57,419 nt of DNA from Lachnospiraceae bacterium (GCA_900751785.1 CAADSM010000059.1:1-57419), one strand, 5' to 3'. Shown: positions 43,056-51,848, counted from the stretch's first letter. Notes: generated from the sequence alone by a model not told the origin. A program made the numbers and translations.

Positions 43056-43508
43056 TCATCCCTCAATCGCGATGGTCTTTTTCGTCTCAACTGCTTTCGC
43101 ATCCTTCTTCGGAATACTCAGTTTCAGGATACCGTCCTCAAATTTCGCCTTGATATCTTCCTGCGTTACAGCGTCGCCTACATAGAAGCTTCTCTGCATT
43201 GCACCGGCATAACGCTCCCTGCGGATGTATTTGCCTTTCTCATCCTGCTCATCTTTGTCCAGTCCCTTAGCAGCTGAGATGGTCAGGTAGCCGTCGTCAA
43301 GTTCTACGCTGATCTCGTCTTTCTTAAATCCCGGCAGATCGACATCAAGTTCATATCCTTCATCATGCTCGCGGATATCTGTCTTCATGATATTCTTTGC
43401 ATTCTTACCATACAGCGGATTCTTTCTTCCCCAGAAATCTCTGTCAAAAGCAAAATTCATCCAGTCATCATCAAATAAATTTTCTCCAAAAATACTCGGC
43501 ATTAACAT
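43056..43508 (-). CDS. Small heat-shock protein Hsp20, copy 2
   Basis: A 150-residue alpha-crystallin chaperone nearly the same as copy 1 (about 19 differences by eye plus a three-residue gap near position 22). All core strands and the final IxI-type tail (TIAIEG) are present. The leader is about 185 bases and partly similar to that of copy 1 (shared CATCAGCAC and TCCTTTGTTCTAGTTGTACT-like ends), so gene and leader were duplicated together. CIRCE and promoter at 43699-43741. Confidence 0.95.
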   Translation of the reverse strand: MLMPSIFGENLFDDDWMNFAFDRDFWGRKNPLYGKNAKNIMKTDIREHDEGYELDVDLPGFKKDEISVELDDGYLTISAAKGLDKDEQDEKGKYIRRERYAGAMQRSFYVGDAVTQEDIKAKFEDGILKLSIPKKDAKAVETKKTIAIEG

Positions 43509-43698
43509 AAGTCATTACTCCTTCCATTATTGAAACATTAGAAATAAGTTTTTATGAGCTGCTTTCGCAGCTGCCATCAGCACTCTTGAAGTTGTCTCAA
43601 GTGTTGTAAGCTAAAACAACTCCGGATTCGGAACTCCTTCGGGAACCTTGCTTCTGTTTTCTTCGTTCCTTTTGTTCCTCTTCCTTTGTTCTAGTTGT

Positions 43699-43727
43699 AC
43701 TATAGCACCCGTTATTAGCACTGTCAA
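43699..43727 (-). promoter_or_regulatory. Sigma-A promoter of hsp20 copy 2
   Basis: Minus strand TTGACA, 17-base spacer, TATAGT; same boxes as copy 1 with one base less between them. The 43509-43698 leader holds no gene. Confidence 0.8.
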
Positions 43728-43741
43728 CCCTTGAGTGCCAG
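43715..43741. promoter_or_regulatory. CIRCE operator (HrcA site), copy 2, partly degraded
   Basis: TTAGCACTG, nine bases, GAGTGCCAG. The left arm equals copy 1; the right arm has two changes from GAGTGCTAA, so repression by HrcA may be weaker. The 43742-43886 stretch beyond it holds no gene I can support. Confidence 0.75.
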
Positions 43742-43886
43742 TTTTTTTATTTTTTATGTTTTCCTGAATACACCTTATGTCAAAACTGTCTCAATCTTAG
43801 GATACGTCTTATGCAAAGCTCCATACCGGACGGTCTGCTGCAATCATTTCTGCTCTTCATCACAGACGAATATCTCCACATTCCTC

Positions 43887-44420
43887 TTATACAAGCGGCC
43901 TTAAGCATTTCACGATCTTTTCTACTGTACGCACAAAGACTTCTGTGTCTGCCTCTGGGTTGCTCAGATATGCATGATATGCCCCCTGTATGCAGTAGGA
44001 CAGGAGGATATTCTTCTCCGGATCCTTCTCATACTCGGGATATTTCCGGAAGATCACTCTCTTGAGCTCCCGGTCGAGCTGGCTGCCAAGGTGGTTCTGC
44101 TCCTTCCCCGAAAACACGATATTGATCACCGATATCTGAGACATAAAGGCGAGAAGGAGCTCTCTGGAAAATGCATCGGAATTTTCAAATGTATACTCTT
44201 TCAGATGCCGGATGCCGTTTATGATAGAAGAGACAGTCTCCTTCTCCATCGCCTCGGAGAGCGCATAGATATCTTGATAATGTGAATAAAATGTAGATTT
44301 ATTGATACGCGCTTCAGCACACAGCTCCTTTACCGTGATCTTTTCCAGAGGTTTTTGGGAACGCAGTTCGATAAATGCATTTTTGATCGCCTTTTCTGTT
44401 TTTTCTACTCTAAGATCCAT
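43887..44420 (-). CDS. TetR family transcriptional regulator
   Basis: A 177-residue regulator. The N-terminal helix-turn-helix is typical: TEKAIKNAFIELRSQKPLEKITVKELCAEARINKSTFYSHYQDI. The C-terminal ligand domain is helical, of the DhaS/TetR_C type, ending with a Cys-containing helix. The ATG at 44420 has GGGAGG upstream. Palindromes at 44489-44541 in its leader are good operator candidates. It is divergent from glgB, but the ligand and targets are unknown. Confidence 0.85.
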   Translation of the reverse strand: MDLRVEKTEKAIKNAFIELRSQKPLEKITVKELCAEARINKSTFYSHYQDIYALSEAMEKETVSSIINGIRHLKEYTFENSDAFSRELLLAFMSQISVINIVFSGKEQNHLGSQLDRELKRVIFRKYPEYEKDPEKNILLSYCIQGAYHAYLSNPEADTEVFVRTVEKIVKCLRPLV

Positions 44421-44488
44421 ATTTCCTCCCTGAATGATATCTTTACACTGATCTGCCGCCGGATCAGAGATCCGAAGAGGCATTTTTA

Positions 44489-44541
44489 ACCGACACTTTT
44501 TTCAAAAAGTCGGTTTTCCGACATATCGTCCGGATTGTCGG
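44489..44541. promoter_or_regulatory. Two adjacent palindromes, candidate TetR operators
   Basis: ACCGAC...GTCGGT (44489-44514) and CCGACA...TGTCGG (44518-44541) present the half-site CCGACA/TGTCGG four times between the TetR gene and glgB. The first has the A/T-rich centre of a hairpin and might also act as a terminator. Confidence 0.55.
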
Positions 44542-44681
44542 TGGACACCCGCCTTTTTTAACGCTATTCTGATTATACAGCGAAAAGCAACTACTGTCTA
44601 TTATTTGCCAGATAAAGAAAAGCCCTGGCCGGGCGGTCCCCAGGGACACAGAAACAGATCTTGCTATGAATGGAGGTTATT

Positions 44682-46475
44682 ATGGATTTTTACGGATTCT
44701 ACACAGGGAAAGTATTTGACGCTTACAAATATCTGGGCGCACATGTAACAAAAGAGGGTGTGGTGTTCCGCACCTTTGCCCCATCAGCTTCTAAGATTTC
44801 TGTCATCGGGGAGTTCAACGATTGGGAGGAAAGCCCCATGGAAAAGGTACACGACGGGAATTTCTGGGAGTTCACGTCAAAAGACGCGCGCGCCGGCATG
44901 ATGTACAAATACCGGATCTATGATCAGGCAGGCCAGTTTATCGATCACTGCGATCCTTACGGCTATGGGATGGAGCTTCGTCCCAACACAGCATCCATCA
45001 TCCGTGAGATGGATACATATCGTTTCCACGACTCCTCATGGATGAGGAAGCGAACGGACCGCCGCAGAGAACCGCTTAATATTTACGAAGTCCATCTCGG
45101 CTCTTTCCGCAAGCCTTCCGACGAGCCGGACGCATGGTATGACTACGAAGAGATGGCAGACATCCTGATCCCCTACATGAAGCAAAACGGCTATAATTAT
45201 CTGGAGATCATGCCTCTCACAGAATATCCGAGCGACGAGTCCTGGGGATATCAGGGCACCGGATTTTTCAGCCCAACCTCCAGATATGGGACAGCCGACC
45301 AGCTCAAGGCATTCGTTGACGCCTGCCACCAGAACGGCATCGGCATCATCCTTGACTTCGTGCCGGTACACTTCGCAGTGGATTACTACGCATTGGCAAA
45401 TTATGACGGCACAGCCCTGTATGAGTACCCGCATGCCGCAGTAGGACAGAGCGAGTGGGGAAGCTGCAACTTCATGCACTCCCGCGGAGAAGTAAGGAGC
45501 TTCCTTCAGTCTGCCGCCAACTACTGGCTGACTGAGTTCCACATAGACGGGCTGCGGATGGACGCCATCAGCCGCGCCATCTACTGGCAGGGAGCGCCAG
45601 AGCGGGGCGTCAACTCGAATGCGGTGGAATTTCTTAAAAACATGAACCGCGGGCTGAAAGAACTCCACCCCTCCGCCATCCTTGCCGCCGAGGATTCCAC
45701 CAGCTTTCCGGGAGTCACGGAAGACACGGAAAACGGCGGACTGGGCTTCGATTATAAGTGGGATATGGGATGGATGAACGACACCCTCGACTATTTCCGC
45801 ATCGATCCGCTGTTCCGGGGAGGCTGCTATCACAAGCTCACCTTCTCCATGGCGTATTACTATGATGCGAACTACCTGCTGCCGCTTTCCCACGACGAAG
45901 TAGTCCACGGCAAGGCAACGATCCTACAGAAAATGTTCGGAGACTATGATATGAAATTCCCGCAGGCCCGGGCATTTTATATGTATATGTACGCCCATCC
46001 GGGGAAAAAGCTCAACTTTATGGGAAATGAGATCGGGCATTTCCGCGAGTGGGATGAGAAGCGCGAACAGGACTGGGACCTTCTCCGCTACCCGGCTCAT
46101 CAGGATTTTCACCGGTTCATGACGGACTTGAACCACTTCTATCTGGAACACCCGGCGTTCTTCGAGAAGGACTATAACGCCGACGGTTTCCGCTGGCTGG
46201 ACTGCCACGCAGAAGAGCGCTGCATTTATGCCTTTGAGCGCGCCGGGAAAAAGGAGCGGATCGCCGCGGTCTTTAATTTCTCGGGTGTGGAGCAGGCGGG
46301 CTACAAACTGGAGATTCCGCAAGCGGCTGGGCTGCGCAGGCTCTTTACCAGTGAGCTGTGTGGATACGGTGGGAAAGCTGAGACGCCCGAAAAGATATTA
46401 AAACCGGAGAATGGAGCCTTTGAATTTACACTCGCCCCGTTCTCGGCTGAATACTATCTGATCGAAGAGAAATAG
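44682..46475 (+). CDS. glgB: 1,4-alpha-glucan branching enzyme, GH13
   Basis: Makes alpha-1,6 branches in glycogen. CBM48-type N-terminal domain (about 18-105; VFRTFAPSASKISVIGEFNDW), then the GH13 barrel with nucleophile Asp294 in GLRMDAISRA, acid/base Glu337 in LAAEDSTS and the third acid in LPLSHDEVVHGK. The C-terminal beta domain ends at 597. The ATG at 44682 follows TGGAGGT, four codons after an in-frame ATG at 44670 that overlaps that site. No other glycogen gene is adjacent. It lacks the first N-terminal module of the longer enzymes. Confidence 0.95.
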   Translation: MDFYGFYTGKVFDAYKYLGAHVTKEGVVFRTFAPSASKISVIGEFNDWEESPMEKVHDGNFWEFTSKDARAGMMYKYRIYDQAGQFIDHCDPYGYGMELRPNTASIIREMDTYRFHDSSWMRKRTDRRREPLNIYEVHLGSFRKPSDEPDAWYDYEEMADILIPYMKQNGYNYLEIMPLTEYPSDESWGYQGTGFFSPTSRYGTADQLKAFVDACHQNGIGIILDFVPVHFAVDYYALANYDGTALYEYPHAAVGQSEWGSCNFMHSRGEVRSFLQSAANYWLTEFHIDGLRMDAISRAIYWQGAPERGVNSNAVEFLKNMNRGLKELHPSAILAAEDSTSFPGVTEDTENGGLGFDYKWDMGWMNDTLDYFRIDPLFRGGCYHKLTFSMAYYYDANYLLPLSHDEVVHGKATILQKMFGDYDMKFPQARAFYMYMYAHPGKKLNFMGNEIGHFREWDEKREQDWDLLRYPAHQDFHRFMTDLNHFYLEHPAFFEKDYNADGFRWLDCHAEERCIYAFERAGKKERIAAVFNFSGVEQAGYKLEIPQAAGLRRLFTSELCGYGGKAETPEKILKPENGAFEFTLAPFSAEYYLIEEK

Positions 46476-46487
46476 ACAGTTGCAAAA

Positions 46488-46527
46488 GGGAGCATATCAC
46501 TCGCAAGAAATGAGATGATATGCTCCC
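46488..46527. terminator. Bidirectional terminator between glgB and mazG
   Basis: GGGAGCATATCA (46488-46499) and TGATATGCTCCC (46516-46527), perfect 12-bp stem. On the minus strand TTTT follows; on the plus strand the T-run is weak. Confidence 0.75.
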
Positions 46528-46564
46528 TCTTATGGCTGTTTGTATTTTCTTAACTCTGAAATAC

Positions 46565-47059
46565 TCATTGCTGCACCGGCAGGCCTTTCCCGACCCCTTT
46601 TCTCTCCGCAGCCGCATCGATCAGCTCCTTCGCCTCTTCAAACGCTGCCGGCAGGTAATCCTCCGTCCATTCTTTTCCGGCTTTTTCCTGCTTCTTGATC
46701 TCCTCCCACTTTGTCAGGACTTCACCCGAATCAGAGACGACCGCCTCTCCGAACACATGGGGATGACGGCGGATCATCTTGTCGATGATCGTCTGGATCA
46801 CGTCATCCATGGTAAAATAGCCCTCTTCCTCCGCGATCCGCGCGTGCATCACCACCTGCATGAGCAGGTCGCCCAGCTCTTCCTTTAAGTTGTCCGGATC
46901 CCCGGTCTGATCCAGGATATTGATCCCGCAGATCACCTCTGCCGCCTCCTCGATGCAAGGCTTTTTCAGGCTCATATGCGTCTGCTCGCGATCCCACGGG
47001 CATCCATCCGGCGCCCGGAGTCTTGCAATGATATCTTCAAATTCTTCAAACTTTGTCAT
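46565..47059 (-). CDS. mazG: Nucleoside triphosphate pyrophosphohydrolase MazG (single-domain)
   Basis: A 164-residue MazG: FEDIIARLRAPDGCPWDREQTHMSLKKP, the EEAAE metal site, and NLKEELGDLLMQVVMHARIAEE. It removes non-canonical dNTPs or lowers ppGpp-related nucleotides. Only one MazG domain is present, whereas Escherichia coli MazG has two. ATG at 47059 with GGAGAGG a little far upstream. Downstream of the RsgI-like gene by 16 bases. Confidence 0.92.
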   Translation of the reverse strand: MTKFEEFEDIIARLRAPDGCPWDREQTHMSLKKPCIEEAAEVICGINILDQTGDPDNLKEELGDLLMQVVMHARIAEEEGYFTMDDVIQTIIDKMIRRHPHVFGEAVVSDSGEVLTKWEEIKKQEKAGKEWTEDYLPAAFEEAKELIDAAAERKGVGKGLPVQQ

Positions 47060-47075
47060 CCTGTCAACCTCTCCT

Positions 47076-47879
47076 TTATCTGTTATGTCTGTGGCGGTTT
47101 TCCAGCCCGCCTTCATGTTCCTCTGCATGGTGTCCGCTGTCCCCGTCCATCTCATCAGGCACGCCCGTGCTGTCCTGCATATCTGTATTTTCATCAGAAG
47201 AAGCGCTGCCTTCCCCTGAAAGAGAATCGATCATGTCCTGGATCTCCCGCATGGAAAGGTCTCTTATATCATCCGGAGTTATCTCCGGATCCAGCTCCTT
47301 CAGCTCAAGATACGCTCGGTACTTTCCGAAGGAAAGCCCAGCCTCGTGAGCGCCGTGCATCTCCTCCGTGCTGCCGGAGTGGCAGCTGACGCTGCTGTGG
47401 AAAGAGGAACAGTTCTCCACCTGTTCCATCATCTCACTATTCTTGGCTTCATTGTCGCACACAACAGTGATCGAGATCAGGTCACTGCGGGCCAGATACT
47501 CCTCCACGCTTTGATCTGAAAGGATCTGCTCCAGAGCGTCATTGTACTCCATATACTTGATATCCAGCTGTTCAGCCAGCCTGACGCCATCGTCATTAAA
47601 ACCTTCCACCGATACGATCCGGTCAAAACGGTTGACTCCCAATTCCAGGGAGGGATTGATATCGACGCTGATATAAGCAGTCGGCGTCAGATACAGCCAG
47701 GAGCCTCCTGCAAGGACGACGAGGAAAAGGCAGACTGCCGCCGCGGCTGCACGGACCGGCGCCGTCCAAAGTGTCCTTTTTTTCTGATATACGTTTCTCC
47801 GGAGATATTCTTTTGTGTGTTCTTTGAGCTCCTTCTCCGCATGGATATCATCGAACGCTTCTCTGATCCGGTTACTCAT
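47076..47879 (-). CDS. RsgI-like membrane anti-sigma factor with His-rich tail
   Basis: A 267-residue protein with a cytoplasmic N-terminus (about 1-40), one membrane segment (about 43-65) and the extracellular RsgI-type domain recognisable by TAYISVDINPSLELGVNRFDRI and VSVEGFNDDG. A Cys/His cluster (CSSFHSSVSCHSGSTEEMHGAH) lies near 155-180, and the tail is rich in Asp, Glu and His (GHHAEEHEGGLENRHRHN). Its start overlaps the sigma gene by eight bases, so it should control that ECF sigma factor. Metal sensing is inferred from composition only. Confidence 0.8.
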   Translation of the reverse strand: MSNRIREAFDDIHAEKELKEHTKEYLRRNVYQKKRTLWTAPVRAAAAAVCLFLVVLAGGSWLYLTPTAYISVDINPSLELGVNRFDRIVSVEGFNDDGVRLAEQLDIKYMEYNDALEQILSDQSVEEYLARSDLISITVVCDNEAKNSEMMEQVENCSSFHSSVSCHSGSTEEMHGAHEAGLSFGKYRAYLELKELDPEITPDDIRDLSMREIQDMIDSLSGEGSASSDENTDMQDSTGVPDEMDGDSGHHAEEHEGGLENRHRHNR

Positions 47880-48357
47880 CCTCGCTCACCCCCTCCAGTC
47901 TTGTTTTCAGGAGCTGTCTGGCACGCGCCAGAAGTGTGTATACTGTATTGGGATTTTTCTTCAGTATCCTGCCGATCTCCGGAGCGGAATACCCTTCATA
48001 GTAATGCAGATATACCACGTCCCGGAACCGGGCGGGCAGTTCCAGTACGGCCTCCAATATGTCTGAGTGATCTTCCGGCATATCCTGGGGTTTTTCGATC
48101 AGCTGATCCAGCGATACTGTCCTGCTGCGGAAAAAGCTTTTGATCAGATCCCTGCAGGCGTTGACCGTGACCCGGATGATCCACGCCTTTTCATGCTCCG
48201 GGCTGTCAAATGGCTCAGAACGGAGGACATACTTCAGAAACACTGTCTGAAATATATCCTCCGCGTCCTCATAATTCTTCAGATGGATCATACAGATCCG
48301 GCGTACCATGTCCGCATACTGCTCTATGGCTCTGCCGGCTTCTTCCTCACTCTTCAT
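47872..48357 (-). CDS. ECF RNA polymerase sigma factor
   Basis: A 161-residue sigma-70 family factor of the extracytoplasmic-function type with region 2 (YADMVRRICMIHLKNYEDAEDIFQTVF, HEKAWIIRVTVNACRDL) and region 4 (LPARFRDVVYLHYYEGYSAPEIGRILKKNPNTVYTLLARAR). No region 3. Overlaps the RsgI-like gene by eight bases. The 48443 secreted protein lies 85 bases upstream on the same strand, so all three may form one autoregulated unit. Confidence 0.92.
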   Translation of the reverse strand: MKSEEEAGRAIEQYADMVRRICMIHLKNYEDAEDIFQTVFLKYVLRSEPFDSPEHEKAWIIRVTVNACRDLIKSFFRSRTVSLDQLIEKPQDMPEDHSDILEAVLELPARFRDVVYLHYYEGYSAPEIGRILKKNPNTVYTLLARARQLLKTRLEGVSEDE

Positions 48358-48442
48358 ACCCTTTCCCCGTTTCCGTCAGTCTCGGCTTCTCAGCCATACT
48401 CTCTCCTGGCACAGACATACGGAAGACACTTACCGTCTGCTT

Positions 48443-48763
48443 CTACCTGCACCCATGACCATGTCTGTATCCATGCGCAGCTCCACTTCCACTGCCGGAC
48501 GAATGGTGCCACCCGTTCCCATCCGTATCTGTCCGGCAGGCGCCGTTTTCATGATAGTCGCAGACGCCGTCTCCGTCCGAATCTGCAGGGCAGTCTCCAT
48601 CATAAATACAGTTCCCGCCTGCATTTTTATAAAGCTGCTCCTGTCTTCTCTCCTGCACGGCAGCTCCGCCGCCAGTCTGTCCCAGTCCGACTGCAGATAC
48701 CGTCGCTCCTCCGAGCGCGATGACCAATGCGGCTGTCAGGATTCCTGCTGTAATCTTCTTCAT
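48443..48763 (-). CDS. Small secreted Asp/His-rich protein
   Basis: A 106-residue protein. Signal peptide MKKITAGILTAALVIALGGATVSA, then a Gln/Arg-rich stretch, two Asp-rich units like calcium-binding loops (DSDGDGVCDYHENG and DTDGNG), and a His/Gly-rich end (HHSSGSGSG, GYRHGHG). Three Cys. It resembles YckD-like or calcium-binding secreted proteins, but no family is recognised. ATG at 48763 follows GAGGAGG. It lies upstream of the ECF sigma and RsgI-like genes and may be their target or their signal. Confidence 0.65.
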   Translation of the reverse strand: MKKITAGILTAALVIALGGATVSAVGLGQTGGGAAVQERRQEQLYKNAGGNCIYDGDCPADSDGDGVCDYHENGACRTDTDGNGWHHSSGSGSGAAHGYRHGHGCR

Positions 48764-48781
48764 ACCAATTCCTCCTCTTAT

Positions 48782-48827
48782 TCTATACCACACAGCAGAC
48801 TGTGTACATCTGTATTTTACTGTTTCA
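48782..48827 (-). promoter_or_regulatory. Candidate regulated promoter of the secreted-protein/ECF unit
   Basis: Minus strand TGAAAC (48822-48827), an ECF-type -35 box, then the palindrome ACACAG-4-CTGTGT (48790-48805) and TATAGA (48782-48787). The palindrome may be an operator. Spacing fits neither sigma-A nor a known ECF set well. Confidence 0.3.
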
Positions 48828-48994
48828 CTACTAATACGATTCAACGTGAGGAATCCTTTCACCGTTTTAAAAAATTTTCACTCTTTCTCCAATAAAAACT
48901 GTGTTTCGAAACCAAAATAATGCGGGCGGTGCCCGGATGTGCACATCCGCCTGCACTTAAAAATATTGTTTTCTCATGGTACCCCTCCAAAAAA

Positions 48995-49041
48995 TCAAAA
49001 AAAGATGCTGTAAAAACGGTAAGACTGCTTTTACAGCATCC
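48995..49041 (-). terminator. Terminator of the alpha-galactoside locus
   Basis: GATGCTGTAAAA and TTTTACAGCATC form a 12-bp stem; on the minus strand a long T-run follows. The other bases from 48828 to 49187 hold nothing I can name. Confidence 0.85.
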
Positions 49042-49187
49042 TTGATCATTTTAGACGTTTTTCCCGGAATTTGTCAATCATCCCCGCTGGGACTTCCGCT
49101 CCGCCTTCAATGAAATGGATATATTATTCAAAACTTGCTCGGGAGCCAACCCCCGTCTGATATCCTGCGGTTCATACCGCAGACCGC

Positions 49188-49601
49188 CTATAAGACGCAC
49201 ACACTGATTTCTTTCTCCAGATCAAAAAAATCTGATCCCACTTCCAGGTTCTCCGCGATCTTCACCTGCGCCTCGTCCGTCAGGGAAAGCACCTGGTGCC
49301 AGATTCCCTTATACAGACAGACCGGTTTGTCGAGGATAAACGCCTCATAAGCTTCCGGGGTCTCATGCTCCGCCACGATAAGTACGGTCAGCCCTTTCAG
49401 CGGCTCGAAGCTTTCCAGAGAAGTAGGATGGCACTCCAGCCGTTTCACTGTTTTATTATTGTAACGGAATACGGCAAGCCTCCACGGTTCTTCCTCCTCT
49501 GTGATCACAATCTCAAATGGCTCGTCACAAGACTCGGAAAATTCAAGCACTTTTCCGAATTTTGCAAATGTTTTTTTATGAATGGACTTTAATCTGCTCA
49601 T
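49188..49601 (-). CDS. Ureidoglycolate lyase (AllA)-like cupin protein
   Basis: A 137-residue protein with an AllA-type cupin fold: FEIVITEEEEPWRLAVFRY, RLECHPTSLESFEPLKG and the YKGIWHQVLSL motif. In AllA this fold cleaves ureidoglycolate, but here it stands in an alpha-galactosidase locus without purine genes, so it more likely binds or converts a sugar acid. It is the last gene, 84 bases after the galactosidase, beyond a small hairpin. Confidence 0.7.
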   Translation of the reverse strand: MSRLKSIHKKTFAKFGKVLEFSESCDEPFEIVITEEEEPWRLAVFRYNNKTVKRLECHPTSLESFEPLKGLTVLIVAEHETPEAYEAFILDKPVCLYKGIWHQVLSLTDEAQVKIAENLEVGSDFFDLEKEISVCVL

Positions 49602-49626
49602 TTTTTCGCTCTCCTGTATACTAATA

Positions 49627-49648
49627 CAGGGGACAGTGATGTCCCCTG
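49627..49648 (-). other. Hairpin between the alpha-galactosidase and AllA-like genes
   Basis: CAGGGGAC and GTCCCCTG form a perfect 8-bp stem with a six-base loop and no T-run. It is probably an RNA-stabilising or processing hairpin between two genes of one transcript. Confidence 0.5.
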
Positions 49649-49685
49649 CTCATTGTATCGTTCAAATGTTACTGCCCGCGGTTAG

Positions 49686-51848
49686 TTAAAATTTCAGCTT
49701 CAGCGAAACCTGCTCTGTTTCAAAATTGACATCCACCGCAATGATCTTCTTGTCGATCCTGCAGGAGCACGTGCCGCCGGCAGCCTCTGCTGTACAAAAC
49801 TCAAATCCGTCCGGAACAGCAAAGTAATAAACCGGATTCATTCCCGGAGCTCCTGTCAGCTCTACATTGAGGTCGCTGCCGCTCCAGGAAATATCCTTAA
49901 CACTGACTGCGTCCATGGACACATGTCTGGATGAAGCAATAAACTGCGGTACCTTCTGCACTTTGCGGAGCCCGATGATCTGGCAGCACCCAAGCTCCAG
50001 CGCCGGACACTCAATCCCGCCGGTCACAGTCCCGAGATACTCCTGTTTCCAGAAATCAAATGCGTGATACTCCGCTTCCGGATCCAGATTGATCTGCTCC
50101 AGACCTACTGTAGAAGCTTCCAGCGGAATGGTTGCAAATCTTCCCATAACAGTCCAGTTCTCTCCGGCATGGTCAAAGTGGAAGGACCAAAGCGTGGAGA
50201 AGGGGTGGGCGTCTTCCATCGTCGGATAGATTCCGGCCATATCATACGCTTCCTTGAGATCCACATCCTCCATCTCGACCGGAGTCTCATGGGACTGCAC
50301 GGCGAATCCATGCAGCTTCGTCCATGTATAAGCCGGGAAGTCCATATTCAGAGCTCCTGTCTCCGCAGTCACAGAAGTGAGCGGCGGAAGTGTCTTCCGT
50401 ATAATGTCCAGCTTTTCCTCCGTGTAGGCGTCCTCTGTATCGCTCAGCATATACAGCCCGCCGGACAGAGAGATCAGTGAGAGCACACTCTTCGCCCACT
50501 CCGGTTTTGTCCTCACGCAGACATGATCCGGATCATTGACAAACAGGATCCTCTGCGTGTGCAGCCAGCGCGCCATCTCAAACATCTGCATCCTGATCCC
50601 CGCCCATGTGGGATTTGCATCCATGGAGATCCTGCACGCGTCAGCCAGTCCGACTACCTCATGCATCTCGCCCCAGCTTGCCAGATAATACATATCATCC
50701 GACATTCCCTTTTTCGAAGCCTCCATATATGCGCGGAACTTCTGCTCTGCCTCTTCATTGCTCATCAGCCCGAGCCTCACTGCTTCGTGCAGGCCGTCAA
50801 ACAGAAGGTGGCGGATCGCATCGATCTTCACATATTTGTATCCCGCATCGTGGAATCCCTCGAATACCGGGGTCACCTGTTCTTCCAGGTTCTTCTCCGT
50901 ACAGCTGTACAAAAATTCGATCCACTCACCGCGCATCGCCTCGCGGTCCTTCATCAGAACGTCTTCCGGATGATACTTCGGGAAATCCTCATTCGTTATA
51001 TTTGCGTTTGTCCAGATTGCCGGAACAAACCCGTGTGACCGGATCGTATCTACGATCCATTTATGTCCTCCGGGGAACTTTTCAGGATCACACGTCATCC
51101 AGCCTTCCTTCATCGACCCCTCTGCACGATATGGGAGCGGCATCTTCTGATAGCCGTCATCTACCTGGATATATTCCAGACCGTAATCCTTCAGATTCTC
51201 CTCCATAAACGTGGTAATGCCGGTGATCTTCTTCTCGTCGATATCTCTCCGGAATGCCTCCCAGGAGCACCACCCTGCAGCTGCCTTTTTATTTATCTTT
51301 CTGTTCCACGGTTCATAGTATTTATAGCCGAGATGATTTCTGTAGTAATGCATCCTGAGGTTGATAAAGAGCGGCTTCTCACACAGCCTTACCTTCATGT
51401 ATGCAATCCTGTGCTCTTCCGTCTCTTCAAACCTGTCCGACTCCCAATACCACTCGCAGCCGTTCACATCGATCAAAAGATCCTGCTGTGCATCGTACAG
51501 GCCGTTGATCCCGTAGATCAGAAGATTGCCGTCCTGCGCCGCAATACCCTGGTTTCCTGCCGCCCGATGAGGACGCATGTTCACCGTCTCCTTCGAGAGA
51601 CAGAAGCGGATCGTGGTCCAAAGGGGCTTTTCGACCATTACATAGATCTGCTGGACATATGCAATGCTCTGCATGGTCCCGTCGGAACCATGGCGGAACC
51701 CTGTGTCCCCGCCGTCTTCAATCTTCATAGTCAGGATGTCTGTTCCGTTATATTCATATCTCAATACTTTCTCCTGCTCATCCCAGTGATGGAGGGCATG
51801 TGCAAGAGGCGGCACTGTCTGTACCGGATGAAAATTTTCATTGTTCAT
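49686..51848 (-). CDS. Alpha-galactosidase, GH36 type
   Basis: A 720-residue cytoplasmic enzyme of clan GH-D that releases galactose from raffinose-type sugars. The N-terminal beta domain (1-190) is followed by the barrel starting at AAAGWCSWEAF, the nucleophile Asp343 in YVKIDAIRHLL and acid/base Asp410 in CRISMDANPTW. A C-terminal beta domain follows after 560. No signal peptide, consistent with import of intact oligosaccharides by the transporter upstream. AAGGAG precedes the ATG; 79 bases after the permease genes. Not a perfect match to the classical melibiase length, so a related GH36 or GH-D specificity is possible. Confidence 0.88.
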   Translation of the reverse strand: MNNENFHPVQTVPPLAHALHHWDEQEKVLRYEYNGTDILTMKIEDGGDTGFRHGSDGTMQSIAYVQQIYVMVEKPLWTTIRFCLSKETVNMRPHRAAGNQGIAAQDGNLLIYGINGLYDAQQDLLIDVNGCEWYWESDRFEETEEHRIAYMKVRLCEKPLFINLRMHYYRNHLGYKYYEPWNRKINKKAAAGWCSWEAFRRDIDEKKITGITTFMEENLKDYGLEYIQVDDGYQKMPLPYRAEGSMKEGWMTCDPEKFPGGHKWIVDTIRSHGFVPAIWTNANITNEDFPKYHPEDVLMKDREAMRGEWIEFLYSCTEKNLEEQVTPVFEGFHDAGYKYVKIDAIRHLLFDGLHEAVRLGLMSNEEAEQKFRAYMEASKKGMSDDMYYLASWGEMHEVVGLADACRISMDANPTWAGIRMQMFEMARWLHTQRILFVNDPDHVCVRTKPEWAKSVLSLISLSGGLYMLSDTEDAYTEEKLDIIRKTLPPLTSVTAETGALNMDFPAYTWTKLHGFAVQSHETPVEMEDVDLKEAYDMAGIYPTMEDAHPFSTLWSFHFDHAGENWTVMGRFATIPLEASTVGLEQINLDPEAEYHAFDFWKQEYLGTVTGGIECPALELGCCQIIGLRKVQKVPQFIASSRHVSMDAVSVKDISWSGSDLNVELTGAPGMNPVYYFAVPDGFEFCTAEAAGGTCSCRIDKKIIAVDVNFETEQVSLKLKF

